From DASUWK01 sp036378435 (GTDB lineage Bacteria; Chloroflexota; Dormibacteria; Dormibacterales; Dormibacteraceae): a stretch of DNA of 54,462 bases. Shown in pieces: positions 1 through 7,849 of this stretch. The translations under genes were made by a program, and so were the position numbers. Each line of letters begins with the position of its first letter. Position 1 is the first letter of the stretch. The notes below the pieces were generated by a model that saw nothing but the letters and a program-made list of their open reading frames with translations, did no database searches and had not been told where the DNA came from. The stretch is from positions 1 to 54,462 of the forward strand of contig DASUWK010000044.1 of NCBI GenBank assembly GCA_036378435.1, written 5' to 3'.

Positions 1-715
1 CGACGGCCACCGGCTCGCCTTCAGGGCTCTCCACCCGCAGCGTCAGGAAGCCCGTCTTCAGCTCGACGAGCGTCGGGTCCTGGAGAGCGCCGAAGCCACG
101 GACGGCGGTGTAAGCGATCGCGGTCATGGCGCCCGACTCCGCGCGCGACAAGAGGTGAAGCAGCGCGCCTCGGCTGGTGCGGCTGCCGGCCTCGCGGGTG
201 ATGTCGACGGGCTCCGCCGCCGGTTCGCGAGGGGCGAGGAGGCCTTCTGCGCTGAGCGAGTCACGCGCGGGCGGGAAGATCTCAGGAGCAGCCGCCCGCG
301 AAGGCGGCGCCTCGCCGTTGGGGTGCCGAGCGGGCGGTGGGCCGAGCTCCAGCAGGCGCTGCGCGTAGTCCTGCGAAGCGCCCAGGTACTGCCCGCCGGG
401 CGGCGCGACAAAGCCGGGTGTGACTCGCCGAACGGTGCGCAGAGTGGCCAGGTCGGCCCGGCGCGACGCATACCGCGGGAGGACCGCCGCCCAGGCTCGG
501 ATCAGCGAGCAAGCGCGCGCGATGTCGCCTGCGGCCTGGTCCAGCGCGCGCTCCGCTACCGCCGGCTCGAAGACACCGGCCTCCGCCATCACCTGGTCGA
601 TCAGCAGCGGCAGGCGGCCGCCCCACGAGCCAGGCTCGGCCAGGTCGTCGAGCCCGGCCAGCCTGGCGGCAGCATCGATGGCTTCGGCGCGGCCGCGGAC
701 GGTGGTGTAGCCCAT
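1..715 (-). CDS. phnI: PhnI, C-P lyase core subunit (partial, 3' end outside window)
   Basis: PhnI belongs to the carbon-phosphorus lyase core complex PhnGHIJ; in the known pathway it acts with PhnG and PhnH to attach the alkylphosphonate to ribose of ATP, releasing adenine. The reading frame starts at ATG 715-713, directly after the phnH stop, and encodes MGYTTVRGRAEAIDAA, which matches the usual PhnI N-terminus (MxYVAVKGGExAI). About 238 codons are visible before the window edge, against roughly 350 or more in the family, so the C-terminal part is missing here only because the window ends. It is the last visible gene of the phnDCEGHI operon; phnJ, phnK, phnL and phnM, if present, lie to the left. 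Identification rests on the N-terminus and on order after phnG and phnH. Confidence 0.9.
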   Translation of the reverse strand, partial: MGYTTVRGRAEAIDAAARLAGLDDLAEPGSWGGRLPLLIDQVMAEAGVFEPAVAERALDQAAGDIARACSLIRAWAAVLPRYASRRADLATLRTVRRVTPGFVAPPGGQYLGASQDYAQRLLELGPPPARHPNGEAPPSRAAAPEIFPPARDSLSAEGLLAPREPAAEPVDITREAGSRTSRGALLHLLSRAESGAMTAIAYTAVRGFGALQDPTLVELKTGFLTLRVESPEGEPVAV

Positions 716-1171
716 CTAGTCGAGCGCCAGCCGCGTGGTCCTGGGCAGGCCGATGACAGAGCCGTCGGCCGAGACGATGAGGAGATCGATGCCGGCGGGC
801 GGCTCGGCGCAGGCTCTGTCCCGATCGCTGAGCAGGTGTGCGGAGACCGGCAGCCTCACGCGCGTGCGCGCGCGCACGCCCGGGCCTTCTATCCAGCCCT
901 CGACAGATCCGCCGGCGGCGCTCACGATCACGGTGGCGCCCGCCTCGGGCCGCTCCTCGTCGCCGCGCGGCAGCGCCGCCAGGTCGAGGTCCACGTTGTC
1001 TGCCTCGAGCAGGAACACGTCCTTGCCGAGCTGCGACTCCTCCCAGACCGAGTCGAGGATCAGTCGCGGCGCCTGCTCCGCACGAACGGGGAGGGCCTGC
1101 GGCCGCCCCGGGTAGGCGAGAGCCGTGAGCACCGCCCGGAAGCACGCATGGCGAGCTTGAACCCCGGTCAC
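716..1171 (-). CDS. phnH: PhnH, C-P lyase core subunit
   Basis: PhnH is a structural subunit of the C-P lyase core complex needed for phosphonate breakdown. The 151-residue product is somewhat shorter than the roughly 190 residues of E. coli PhnH. It begins MTGVQARHACFRAVLTALAYPG, recalling the family's N-terminal FRxxLxAxxxPG segment, and its C-terminal part contains GIDLLIVSADGSVIGLPRTT, like the PhnH end that carries the Gxxxx[IL]PRTT signature. The start overlaps the phnG stop by 4 nt, and the stop directly abuts the phnI start, so the genes are translationally coupled. Role in the cytoplasmic C-P lyase is inferred from family and position. Confidence 0.9.
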   Translation of the reverse strand: MTGVQARHACFRAVLTALAYPGRPQALPVRAEQAPRLILDSVWEESQLGKDVFLLEADNVDLDLAALPRGDEERPEAGATVIVSAAGGSVEGWIEGPGVRARTRVRLPVSAHLLSDRDRACAEPPAGIDLLIVSADGSVIGLPRTTRLALD

Positions 1172-1560
1172 TCCCCCACCTTGGTGGCGCCGACCAGCGC
1201 GGCCTGCTCGGCTCGGGCGGCGGCCTCGGCCGCCAGCGCCTCGCCGGCCAGCGCCTCAGCAGGCGCCGAGGGCGTCGAGTCCAGGATCGCCGCGGCGAGC
1301 GCCCCCTCCTCGTCATATCCCAGGACGGCGGCCCAGCCGGCTCGCCCGGCCACGTCCACAGAGACGGTGGTGATGACGACCTCGGTCAGGCAGAAGGCGC
1401 CCACCGGGCCCTCCACCTCCAGCATGACGGTGGCCGCGGCCGGGGCGTGGATCAGGGCAACCTCCTCACGCGCGGCTACGTCCTCGGCCAGGTCGAGCAG
1501 CTGCTCGCGGCGCACCCGCGCCGCCGCCGCGTACCCCTCGCGGCGCATGGTCGCGCTCAT
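1168..1560 (-). CDS. phnG: PhnG, C-P lyase core subunit
   Basis: PhnG is the small subunit of the C-P lyase core complex PhnGHIJ. The 130-residue product is slightly below the usual 150. It starts with a helical basic stretch (MSATMRREGYAAAARVRREQ) and contains the family pattern EGPVGAFCLTEVVITTVSV followed by AGRAGWAAVLGYDEEGALAAAI, corresponding to the PhnG core (G.v.F.LGEvlvTra.v..... G.gyvlGrd...A..AA). It overlaps phnE upstream by 4 nt and phnH downstream by 4 nt. The C-terminal AAAARAEQAALVGATKV helix is typical (A..EVeFfTM-like region is divergent). Confidence 0.88.
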   Translation of the reverse strand: MSATMRREGYAAAARVRREQLLDLAEDVAAREEVALIHAPAAATVMLEVEGPVGAFCLTEVVITTVSVDVAGRAGWAAVLGYDEEGALAAAILDSTPSAPAEALAGEALAAEAAARAEQAALVGATKVGE

Positions 1561-2378
1561 CCGATCCGCTTCCGGAGCACGACCGCCACAGCTTCGACCG
1601 CCATGATCAGGATCGCCATCACGATCAGCAGAGCGACCAGCCGACGGTACTGAAAGAGGTTGAGCGCCTGGCTGATGGCGAACCCGAGGCCTCCACCGCC
1701 GACGAACCCGAGCACCAACGAGGAGCGGACGTTGGTGTCGAGGCGGTACAGAGTCAGCCCGATCATGGTCGGCAGGGTCGCGGGCAGCACCGCGTGGGTC
1801 GCGATCTGCAGGCGGTTGGCGCCGGTCACCTGGAGTGCGTGGATCGGCGCCATCCGCACATCCTCGATCGCCTCGGCGTAGAGCCGCCCCAGGACCCCGA
1901 TCGAGTGCACCGCCAGCCCCAGCGTCGCCGCGAACGGGCCCAGCCCGACGGCGGCGACGAACAGCAGAGCCCAGACGATGTCAGGGATGGCTCGGCAGGC
2001 GCCGATGATGCCCCGCGCACCCGCGTACAGCACCCCGCCGGGCGTCACGTTGCGGGCGGCCCAGAATCCCAGCAGCAGCGAGAAGAGCAGTGGCAGGAGC
2101 GTCCCGATGACGGCGACGTCGATGGTCACCAGCGACTGATAGACGGCGTCCTGCAGGATGCTGCCGTCCGGCGGAACCCCGCGCCGGATGATGTCGAGGA
2201 TGCCGCCGACGCCGGTGATGACATCACCCGGGTTGGCCTGGATGACCAGCAGCGCCTGCACGACCACGAACAGCGCGACAGCGGCCACAGCGAGGAGGGG
2301 CAGCAGCCGGCGACGGCCGGGCAGCAGTCCGAAGGTGGGCTGCCGGGCTAGGGCCGTCTGGGCGTCAAGCGCCGGCAC
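1557..2378 (-). CDS. phnE: Phosphonate ABC transporter permease PhnE
   Basis: Membrane permease of the phosphonate importer, working with PhnC (ATPase) and PhnD (binding lipoprotein). The 273-residue protein has an N-terminal TM segment near residues 27-47 (LLAVAAVALFVVVQALLVI), then about five more hydrophobic segments. The cytoplasmic EAA-like coupling loop is visible near residues 165-205 (ALQVTGANRLQIATHAVLPA, then TMIGLTLYRLDTNVRSS), which is characteristic of PhnE. Length is normal for the family. Its start lies inside the end of phnC (14-nt overlap) and its end overlaps phnG by 4 nt. Only one phnE gene is present. Substrate is inferred from linkage to phnG-H-I. Confidence 0.92.
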   Translation of the reverse strand: MPALDAQTALARQPTFGLLPGRRRLLPLLAVAAVALFVVVQALLVIQANPGDVITGVGGILDIIRRGVPPDGSILQDAVYQSLVTIDVAVIGTLLPLLFSLLLGFWAARNVTPGGVLYAGARGIIGACRAIPDIVWALLFVAAVGLGPFAATLGLAVHSIGVLGRLYAEAIEDVRMAPIHALQVTGANRLQIATHAVLPATLPTMIGLTLYRLDTNVRSSLVLGFVGGGGLGFAISQALNLFQYRRLVALLIVMAILIMAVEAVAVVLRKRIG

Positions 2379-3171
2379 GGTACAGGGAGCTGAGGTCTTC
2401 GGTGGTCACCTGGAAGGCGGGCTGGTCGATCACGACCTTGCCGCCGCGCAATCCGACGAGGTGGTCGGCGAACTCGCGCGCGACCTCGAGCTGGTGGAGC
2501 ACGCAAACGACGACGATGCCCTCCTCACGCGCAAGTCGCTGGAGCAGGGACATCACCTCGTGGGTCGCGTCCGGGTCCAGGCTGGCGACCGGCTCGTCGG
2601 CGAGAAGGACAGCTGGAGCCTGGTGCAGCGCGCGCGCGATCGCGACCCGCTGCGCTTGCCCGCCGGACAGCGTGTCCGACCGCTGCTCCCAGAGCGGGCT
2701 CATGCCGACGCGCTCCAGCTGCTGGAACGCACCGCGCCGCTCGTCTGCCGGCAAGCCGCCGATCCACGTCCAGGGCTGGCGCTGCCTGCCGAGGCATCCC
2801 ACCGCCACGTTGGCGAGGGCGGTTCTGCGCGGCACGAGGCTGGCGTCCTGGAAGATCACGGCGATCTGCTGCCGCGCCGTCCGCAGCCGGCGGCCGCTGA
2901 GCGGCACGAGGTCGTCGCCGGCTACGCGGATGGCGCCCGTGGTCGGCCGCAGCAGCCGCACGATGCAGCGCACCAGGGTCGACTTGCCGCTGCCGTTCTG
3001 GCCGAGGATCACGGTCAGCTCGCCCGGACGCGCCTGGAAGGAGACGGAGTCCAGGGCGAGCGTGCCGGTCGGGTAGCGAAGACTCACCCCTTCGATGTCG
3101 AGGGGGGAGTTGCGCCCGCGAGGCTCGTCGGCCCCGCGGGCAATCCCCTGGGAATAGGCGGGCTCAGCCAA
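2365..3171 (-). CDS. phnC: Phosphonate ABC transporter ATP-binding protein PhnC
   Basis: ATPase that powers phosphonate uptake through PhnE. Residues 57-64 are the Walker A motif GQNGSGKS, the Q-loop is near residue 108 (VIFQDASLVPRRTALANV, typical PhnC wording), LSGGQAQRVAIARAL at 168-182 is the ABC signature, and AVLLADEPVASLDP at 187-200 is Walker B with D-loop. The switch histidine is in VVCVLHQLEVA. The first 24 residues have no family counterpart; the annotated start overlaps phnD by 8 nt, and a start slightly further in is possible. It sits between phnD and phnE as in most phn operons. Confidence 0.93.
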   Translation of the reverse strand: MAEPAYSQGIARGADEPRGRNSPLDIEGVSLRYPTGTLALDSVSFQARPGELTVILGQNGSGKSTLVRCIVRLLRPTTGAIRVAGDDLVPLSGRRLRTARQQIAVIFQDASLVPRRTALANVAVGCLGRQRQPWTWIGGLPADERRGAFQQLERVGMSPLWEQRSDTLSGGQAQRVAIARALHQAPAVLLADEPVASLDPDATHEVMSLLQRLAREEGIVVVCVLHQLEVAREFADHLVGLRGGKVVIDQPAFQVTTEDLSSLYRAGA

Positions 3172-4081
3172 TCGCGGTCAGATCGAGATTCAGCTGGACG
3201 GCCAGGTCTTCGATCTGCTGGTACGGCGCGTTGGTCTGCGGGATCATCTTGGGGCCGATCAGGACTCCCTTCGGGTCGGTGACCTGGCTGAGGTCGATGG
3301 ACCAAAGCGCCTGGGCGACCTTCTGGCGGAAGCTGTTCGGCAGGTCGCCGCGAACGGTGATGGGGTCCTGCGGAATCTGCTGCGACGTCCACAGCGTCAC
3401 GTAGTTCGAAGCCTTGTACAGACCCTGCTTGGTGGTGCTCGCGATCGTGTCGCTGTTCAGCTCGCCGGCGTCGACCTTGTGGTTGGTGATGGCCAGGAAC
3501 GAGGCCGAATGGCTGCCCGCGTATTCGGGTTTGATGCCGGTGTTCGGGTCGATCCCGGCGCTCTTGAGGGCGTAGGCCGGGAACAGGTGGCCTGATGTCG
3601 AGGCCGGGTCGGAGTAGGCGAATGTGTGCCCGGCGACCTGGGCCAGGGTCTTGATCCCGGTGTTCGGGGTCGTCACGATGCTGGCGGTGTAGGTCAGCGG
3701 CAGGCCGCTCTTGTCGGCGAAGGTCGCCACCGGGATCGCGCCGGCAAGCTTGTGGGCGAAGACGTAGCCGAGGGGTCCGAACTCGCCCATCTCCAGCTTC
3801 TTGGCGCGCATCGCCTCGACCTCGGCGGTGTAGTTGCTGGTGACGATGATCTGGACAGTGCATCCGAGCTTGGCGCTCAGCAGGCTGCCGATCTGCTCGT
3901 AAACGGGCTCCAGCTGGGCAGCGTCGTCAAAGGGCTCGACGCCGAATCGCACCGTCCCGTTGTTGGGGCACTGCGATCCCGACCCAGTGCTGCTGTTGGC
4001 GCTCGAGTTCGAGCCGCACGCCGAGAGCAGCACCAAAGCGGCGGCGCTGCTCGCCAAGAACCAAGTGACGGACCTTCTCAT
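3164..4081 (-). CDS. phnD: Phosphonate-binding lipoprotein PhnD
   Basis: Extracytoplasmic binding protein that delivers phosphonates (or phosphate/phosphite esters) to PhnCE. I chose ATG 4081 because AAAGGGGAACAG lies just before it; an upstream in-frame GTG at 4096 would add five residues. The N-terminus is a lipoprotein signal: basic MRRSVTWF, hydrophobic core, lipobox LLSAC with Cys at residue 22, then a Ser/Asn-rich tether. The mature part contains VRFGVEPFDDAAQLEPVYEQ, the AYSDPASTSGHLFP segment and GAxSASFLAITNHKVDAG-like region, all typical of the PhnD/PtxB-type periplasmic binding family. First gene of the operon, divergent from the LuxR-type regulator. Confidence 0.92.
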   Translation of the reverse strand: MRRSVTWFLASSAAALVLLSACGSNSSANSSTGSGSQCPNNGTVRFGVEPFDDAAQLEPVYEQIGSLLSAKLGCTVQIIVTSNYTAEVEAMRAKKLEMGEFGPLGYVFAHKLAGAIPVATFADKSGLPLTYTASIVTTPNTGIKTLAQVAGHTFAYSDPASTSGHLFPAYALKSAGIDPNTGIKPEYAGSHSASFLAITNHKVDAGELNSDTIASTTKQGLYKASNYVTLWTSQQIPQDPITVRGDLPNSFRQKVAQALWSIDLSQVTDPKGVLIGPKMIPQTNAPYQQIEDLAVQLNLDLTAIG

Positions 4082-4420
4082 CTGTTCCCCTTTCACCCTT
4101 CAGACGTGGCATGGGCGCGCCAGGAGGCACGCCTGGCTCAGAGTGAAGAAGCTCGGGGAACCCGCCGCTAACCGCCGATTAAGAACTGGCGTTCACCCGA
4201 AGATGCGCGCGTGTGCCGGCGTTGGGAGTCGGGCTTACGCCTCCTCGCCCATCCCCGCCAGCTTGGCCCGGGCGCAGGACCACGTCGTCGCGCCGGCCGA
4301 CTCGTCGCTCGCGAAGGCGGTGGAGTCGAAAGGGCGGCGGCTCGGCGAACAAAGTCTGCCGGCTGACGGACTCATCCGGCCCGCGGCCGCCCAGATCTGG
4401 CCGTGAGGCGTGTCGCTCGT
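4082..4420. other. Divergent intergenic region between phnD and LuxR-type regulator
   Basis: About 340 nt without a gene. On the minus strand it must hold the phn operon promoter. Reading toward phnD there are two GGTT-led units 11 nt apart (GGTTAGCGGCG, GGTTCCCCGAG; roughly 4153-4175) and a single GTTCACC on the plus strand near 4192, which weakly recall actinobacterial PHO boxes. The match is too poor to call a PhoP site. No hairpin or RNA gene was recognised. Confidence 0.4.
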
Positions 4421-4426
4421 TACGAT
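4421..4426 (+). promoter_or_regulatory. -10 element of a probable leaderless promoter
   Basis: TACGAT fits the TANNNT -10 pattern and ends 9 nt before ATG 4436, so transcription would begin at or within a base or two of the start codon. There is no Shine-Dalgarno sequence in front of that ATG. No good -35 hexamer is seen. The same arrangement recurs at several other genes in the window. Confidence 0.45.
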
Positions 4427-4435
4427 GCGCGCCGG

Positions 4436-6763
4436 ATGGCGAATACCTCGGCCGGTAGGCTGCCCAACCGGCTCACACGCTTCGTTGGCCGGACGGATGA
4501 GGTGAGGCAGGTCGTCCGCCTGCTGGGTGCCTCGCGGCTGTTGACGATCACGGGTAGCGGCGGAGTAGGAAAGTCACGCTTGGCGCTACAGGCGGCGCAT
4601 GAACTGGATGACCGTTTCTCCGGCCGCATCTGGTGGGTGGAGATCGGCGATCTGCGTGATGGAGGATTGATCCTCGATGCTCTCAGCGAGGAGCTGCGCC
4701 TGAGGGAGGCGGAGGCCGATCCCGTCGAGAGGGTCGCTCGCGAACTTGCCGCGGAGGCCTCCCTGATCGTCTTCGACAGCTGCGAGGCGGTACTCGACGG
4801 GTGCTCAACGGTTGTGCACGAACTGCTCGCTCGCTGTCCTGAGCTGACTGTCATGACCACGAGTCGCGAGGCCCTGAACATCGCCGGCGAGGTCATCTGG
4901 ACAGTTCGCCCGATGACGCTGCCGGCGCGACAGAGTAACGACGTGTCCGGAGTGGCGGCTTCCGACGCGGTCCAGCTCTTCCTGGAGTGCGCGAGGCGCG
5001 TCAGGCCCGCGTATAAGCTCACGGCGGCCAACGCCGCCGCGGTCGCGCAAATCTGTGAGCGAGTAGACGGTCTGCCGTTGGGGATCGAGCTCGCCGCGGC
5101 CCGCCTGCGGATCCTCTCCGAAGCTGAGATCGTGTCCGGCCTTGATCACAGGCTGGGCCTGCTGGTCGGCGGCGCGCGAGACAGCCCTGCTCGGCACCGG
5201 ACCCTGCGGTCGGCGATGGAGTGGAGCTACAGCCTGCTGTCGGAAGATGAGCAGCGCGCGTTGCGTCTGCTCTCCGTCTTCTCCGGCGGTGCGGACATGG
5301 ATGGCATCTTGAGGGTCGGTCGAGCTGCAGGCATGGCCCTTGAGTCTCCTCATGTCACCGCTCTCGTGGAGAAGTCGATGATCGTCCGCGATGAGAGCCA
5401 AGGTGCAAGTCGCTTCCGACAGCTCGACACCCTCAAAGAGTTCGCCATGGAAGAGCTCGTGTCGCACGACGAGAGCGCGGCCGCATTGGAACAGCACTGC
5501 TGCTACTTCGCGGAACTTGCCCAGGCGGCTCACTCAGGACTGCGCGGCGCCGATGAAGCGGCTTGGCTGGCGCGACTGGACCTCGAACGCGAGAACCTGC
5601 GATCCGCGCTCTCGTGGTCTTGCCAGCACAGGCCCGAGCAGGCCGCTCGGATCGGTGGCGCGCTCGCTCAGTACTGGGTGCAGCGAGGCTCGATACGGGA
5701 GGCCATCGACTGGCTCGAGCAGGCGCTGAGCCGCGACCCGTCGGCGTCAAGGGAAACAGGCCTCGCCCATCGAGCGCTGGCCCTATTGATTGGCGAAGGG
5801 CGCCGTGATTACTCGGGTGCGCTCGAGCACGCGCTGGCGGCTCGGCGAGACTGGCAGGCCGCTGGCGACCACGACGGCGTCCTCGAGGCAACCTTCTCCG
5901 CGGTCGGCTGCCTGGCCGGCTTGGGCAGGTATGAGGAAGCCCTGCGGATGGCGCGCTTGGCAATTCAGGACATCCCATCGACTAATCTCTACGCCCGCGC
6001 GTTTACGCTCAACAACACCGGCCTCTGTCTTTGCATGTTGGGCAGGCCCGAGGAAGGCATAGAGCAACTGCGGCTGGCGAGTCGCATCGCCGAGGGATCT
6101 GACAATCCGTCGATCCGGGCCTCAGTGCTCGACAGTCTGGGCTTCGCCCACCTGGCCGCGGGCGAAGAGGCCGCCAGCGAGGAGAACTTCACGCTCGCGA
6201 TCAGAATCGGCGGGCCCACCACCGCGAACGCTTTGTCATACAGTCTGAGCGGCCTCGGGCTGCTTGCCGCCAAACGCGGAGACTGGCGTCGGGCGGTGCG
6301 ACTGATTGCCGCCCAGAAGGGCTTGCGTGGTGAAGCCGAAGGCCTCTATGGGCCAGGCATGAACGAGCGCGTCGAGGCCGTCATGCAAGAAGCCCGGACC
6401 GTTCTCGGTTCTGAGCTGGTCCAGAGCCTGTGTAGCGAAGTGCTGACGGCCTCCGTCGCGGTGATCCTCGACTACGCCCTCGATTCATATCACGCCTGGG
6501 CCCCAGGCAGACGGGATGCGCCGCAATCTGTGTTGACCCGGCGCGAACAGCAGGTGGCGGACCTGGTCGTGGAGGGACTCACCAACAAGGCAATTGCTCG
6601 CAGGCTGTTCTTGTCTGAACGGACTGTCGACAGTCACGTCGAGCACATCAAGGCCAAGCTCGATCTTCATTCGAGGTCGAGCATCGCTGCTTGGGTGTCG
6701 ACGCATCGTCCGCTCCAAGAAGCTATCTTGCGAACCAACGACAAGCCGAGGCGCGCGAATTAG
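4436..6763 (+). CDS. LuxR-family regulator with NB-ARC-like ATPase and TPR region
   Basis: Large signal-transducing transcription factor of the AfsR/MalT/LAL style, 775 residues. Residues 17-25 (FVGRTDEV) open an AAA/NB-ARC-type ATPase; the P-loop GSGGVGKS is at 40-47, Walker B is the hydrophobic ASLIVFDSCEAV, and LPLGIELAAARLRIL is the GLPLA-like motif that is typical of NB-ARC regulators. A helical repeat region of about 300 residues (TPR-like, LAxLGRYEEALRMARLA and similar) follows. The C-terminus holds a LuxR HTH (LTRREQQVADLVVEGLTNKAIARR then LSERTVDSHVEHIKAKL). I chose ATG 4436 over GTG 4403 because homologous sequence begins there and a -10 box sits 9 nt upstream. Target genes and ligand are unknown; it is divergent from the phn operon but regulation of phn is only a possibility. 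Confidence 0.9.
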   Translation: MANTSAGRLPNRLTRFVGRTDEVRQVVRLLGASRLLTITGSGGVGKSRLALQAAHELDDRFSGRIWWVEIGDLRDGGLILDALSEELRLREAEADPVERVARELAAEASLIVFDSCEAVLDGCSTVVHELLARCPELTVMTTSREALNIAGEVIWTVRPMTLPARQSNDVSGVAASDAVQLFLECARRVRPAYKLTAANAAAVAQICERVDGLPLGIELAAARLRILSEAEIVSGLDHRLGLLVGGARDSPARHRTLRSAMEWSYSLLSEDEQRALRLLSVFSGGADMDGILRVGRAAGMALESPHVTALVEKSMIVRDESQGASRFRQLDTLKEFAMEELVSHDESAAALEQHCCYFAELAQAAHSGLRGADEAAWLARLDLERENLRSALSWSCQHRPEQAARIGGALAQYWVQRGSIREAIDWLEQALSRDPSASRETGLAHRALALLIGEGRRDYSGALEHALAARRDWQAAGDHDGVLEATFSAVGCLAGLGRYEEALRMARLAIQDIPSTNLYARAFTLNNTGLCLCMLGRPEEGIEQLRLASRIAEGSDNPSIRASVLDSLGFAHLAAGEEAASEENFTLAIRIGGPTTANALSYSLSGLGLLAAKRGDWRRAVRLIAAQKGLRGEAEGLYGPGMNERVEAVMQEARTVLGSELVQSLCSEVLTASVAVILDYALDSYHAWAPGRRDAPQSVLTRREQQVADLVVEGLTNKAIARRLFLSERTVDSHVEHIKAKLDLHSRSSIAAWVSTHRPLQEAILRTNDKPRRAN

Positions 6764-6887
6764 GTACTGACTTTTAGGTACCCGCCTCGGTCCAATCGCT
6801 GATGCGGCGTCACAACCCGCGGTTAGCCTCCGTCCACCGAACGCGACACATCTCTATGCCGCGCGTTTACAAGGAGGCTTGCCGATT

Positions 6888-6929
6888 ATGGAAATTCGCG
6901 ACTCCCGTAAGGAGGTCGTACTCTCATGA
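6888..6929 (+). CDS. 13-residue leader ORF upstream of secreted protein
   Basis: A 14-codon frame (MEIRDSRKEVVLS, stop) begins at ATG 6888 after a strong Shine-Dalgarno AAGGAGG at 6871-6877 and ends in an ATGA overlap with the next start codon at 6926. The next gene has its own TAAGGAGGT inside this mini-ORF. The arrangement suggests a translated leader or a coupled micro-peptide. It is too short for any homology claim. An additional feature of the upstream region is a direct repeat TTAGGTAC near 6760 and 6774. Confidence 0.4.
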   Translation: MEIRDSRKEVVLS

Positions 6930-7618
6930 GAGCCCTCAGGGTCGGACTACTCGGTCCGTTGGCCGGACTCTCTTTGTGGGCGGGGTCGTTCGCGGTTGCG
7001 CAGGCCTCTGCGCCTGCGCGGGTGGCCACTCGGGGACCAATCAGCGCCGCCCTGTGCCGCGACTTGGTCTCGCAGCTCGCGGCTTGGGCGAAGACGCCGG
7101 CGTCCGCGGCCTATCTGAGTCCTTCGCAGCGCCAACGATTCGTGCACGAGCCCCTTACCGGGTGTACTTGGTTCACCCGAAGCGGGCCGGGGACGGCGCC
7201 CAGCGACGGACTGCCCTTAAGCAGCCAGGCAGGGGCCGCGTTTGCAACCGGCTCGTTCTGCCAGACCTACTACCGGACCTATGGGATCGCCAATCCGAAC
7301 GGAACGCCGATCATGGAGGGAGTCACCAACGCTGGGTGGTGCAGCAACGGTTACAGCTACATGTGGCTGAACTGGGGCGTCAACTGCTCCAACAAGACGT
7401 ATCCGATCTACGGCACCCAGGTGACTTGGTGCGGAACGGCGAGGGTGGCGACCTCACAGTCGTCCAACACGTCTTGCGCACCGCAGCAGGGTATGAACTG
7501 GGACTGGTGGTACTGGGACACACCGTGGTGGCACAACTCCGGCTCTTACATGCGCACTCAGGTGTTCTGCTACTCGAATGGCGGCTCGTACACCTGGGGC
7601 TACGCTTACGACTACTAG
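6926..7618 (+). CDS. Secreted Trp/Tyr/Cys-rich hypothetical protein
   Basis: I do not recognise the family. The 230-residue product starts with a Sec-type signal peptide (MRALRVGLLGPLAGLSLWAG, cleavage probably after AVAQASA near residue 28), so it is exported. The mature protein has about eight cysteines, enough for several disulfides, and a C-terminal half unusually rich in Trp, Tyr, Asn and Ser (WDWWYWDTPWW near residues 192-202; the end is TWGYAYDY). No catalytic motif was seen. The GGAGGT ribosome-binding site lies 11 nt before ATG. The abundant aromatic residues resemble secreted carbohydrate-binding or cell-surface proteins, but that is only inference. It is directly followed by a small membrane protein gene. 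Confidence 0.75.
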   Translation: MRALRVGLLGPLAGLSLWAGSFAVAQASAPARVATRGPISAALCRDLVSQLAAWAKTPASAAYLSPSQRQRFVHEPLTGCTWFTRSGPGTAPSDGLPLSSQAGAAFATGSFCQTYYRTYGIANPNGTPIMEGVTNAGWCSNGYSYMWLNWGVNCSNKTYPIYGTQVTWCGTARVATSQSSNTSCAPQQGMNWDWWYWDTPWWHNSGSYMRTQVFCYSNGGSYTWGYAYDY

Positions 7619-7849
7619 ATGAAAGCGTGGCCCGACGTCGACAACCCGAGGAATCGGCCGGCGCCGGGCCACCCATCTCCTTCGCGGCTGGATCTCCTCC
7701 TGCTGGCAGTGATACTGCTGCTGTTCCCGCCCGTCGGGCTGTTTCTGTTGCTGATCAGCAATGGAATCGCGGCCGGCGTGAAGGCTTTGATCGCGGTCGC
7801 CGTACTGCTTGTCTGGGCGGTGCCAGTCGCCGATGTCATCGCGCACTAG
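7619..7849 (+). CDS. Small two-TM membrane protein
   Basis: A 76-residue frame starts at the ATG immediately after the TAG stop of the preceding secreted-protein gene. It has a hydrophilic Pro-rich N-terminus (first 23 residues), then a TM segment (LDLLLLAVILLLFPPVGLFL) and a second TM segment (ALIAVAVLLVWAVPVADVIA) joined by a short loop. No family is recognised. The zero-gap junction suggests co-translation with the secreted protein. Similar short frames in GC-rich DNA can be accidental, but two well-formed TM helices are hard to get by chance. Confidence 0.55.
   Translation: MKAWPDVDNPRNRPAPGHPSPSRLDLLLLAVILLLFPPVGLFLLLISNGIAAGVKALIAVAVLLVWAVPVADVIAH

Noticed and set aside
155..1606. 483-codon plus-strand frame across phnI-phnH-phnG
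   Set aside because: Antisense to three recognisable phosphonate genes; biased composition.
4153..4200. PHO-box-like GGTT/GTTCACC units upstream of phnD
   Set aside because: Only two poor 11-nt units on one strand and a single GTTCACC on the other; not enough for a PhoP site.
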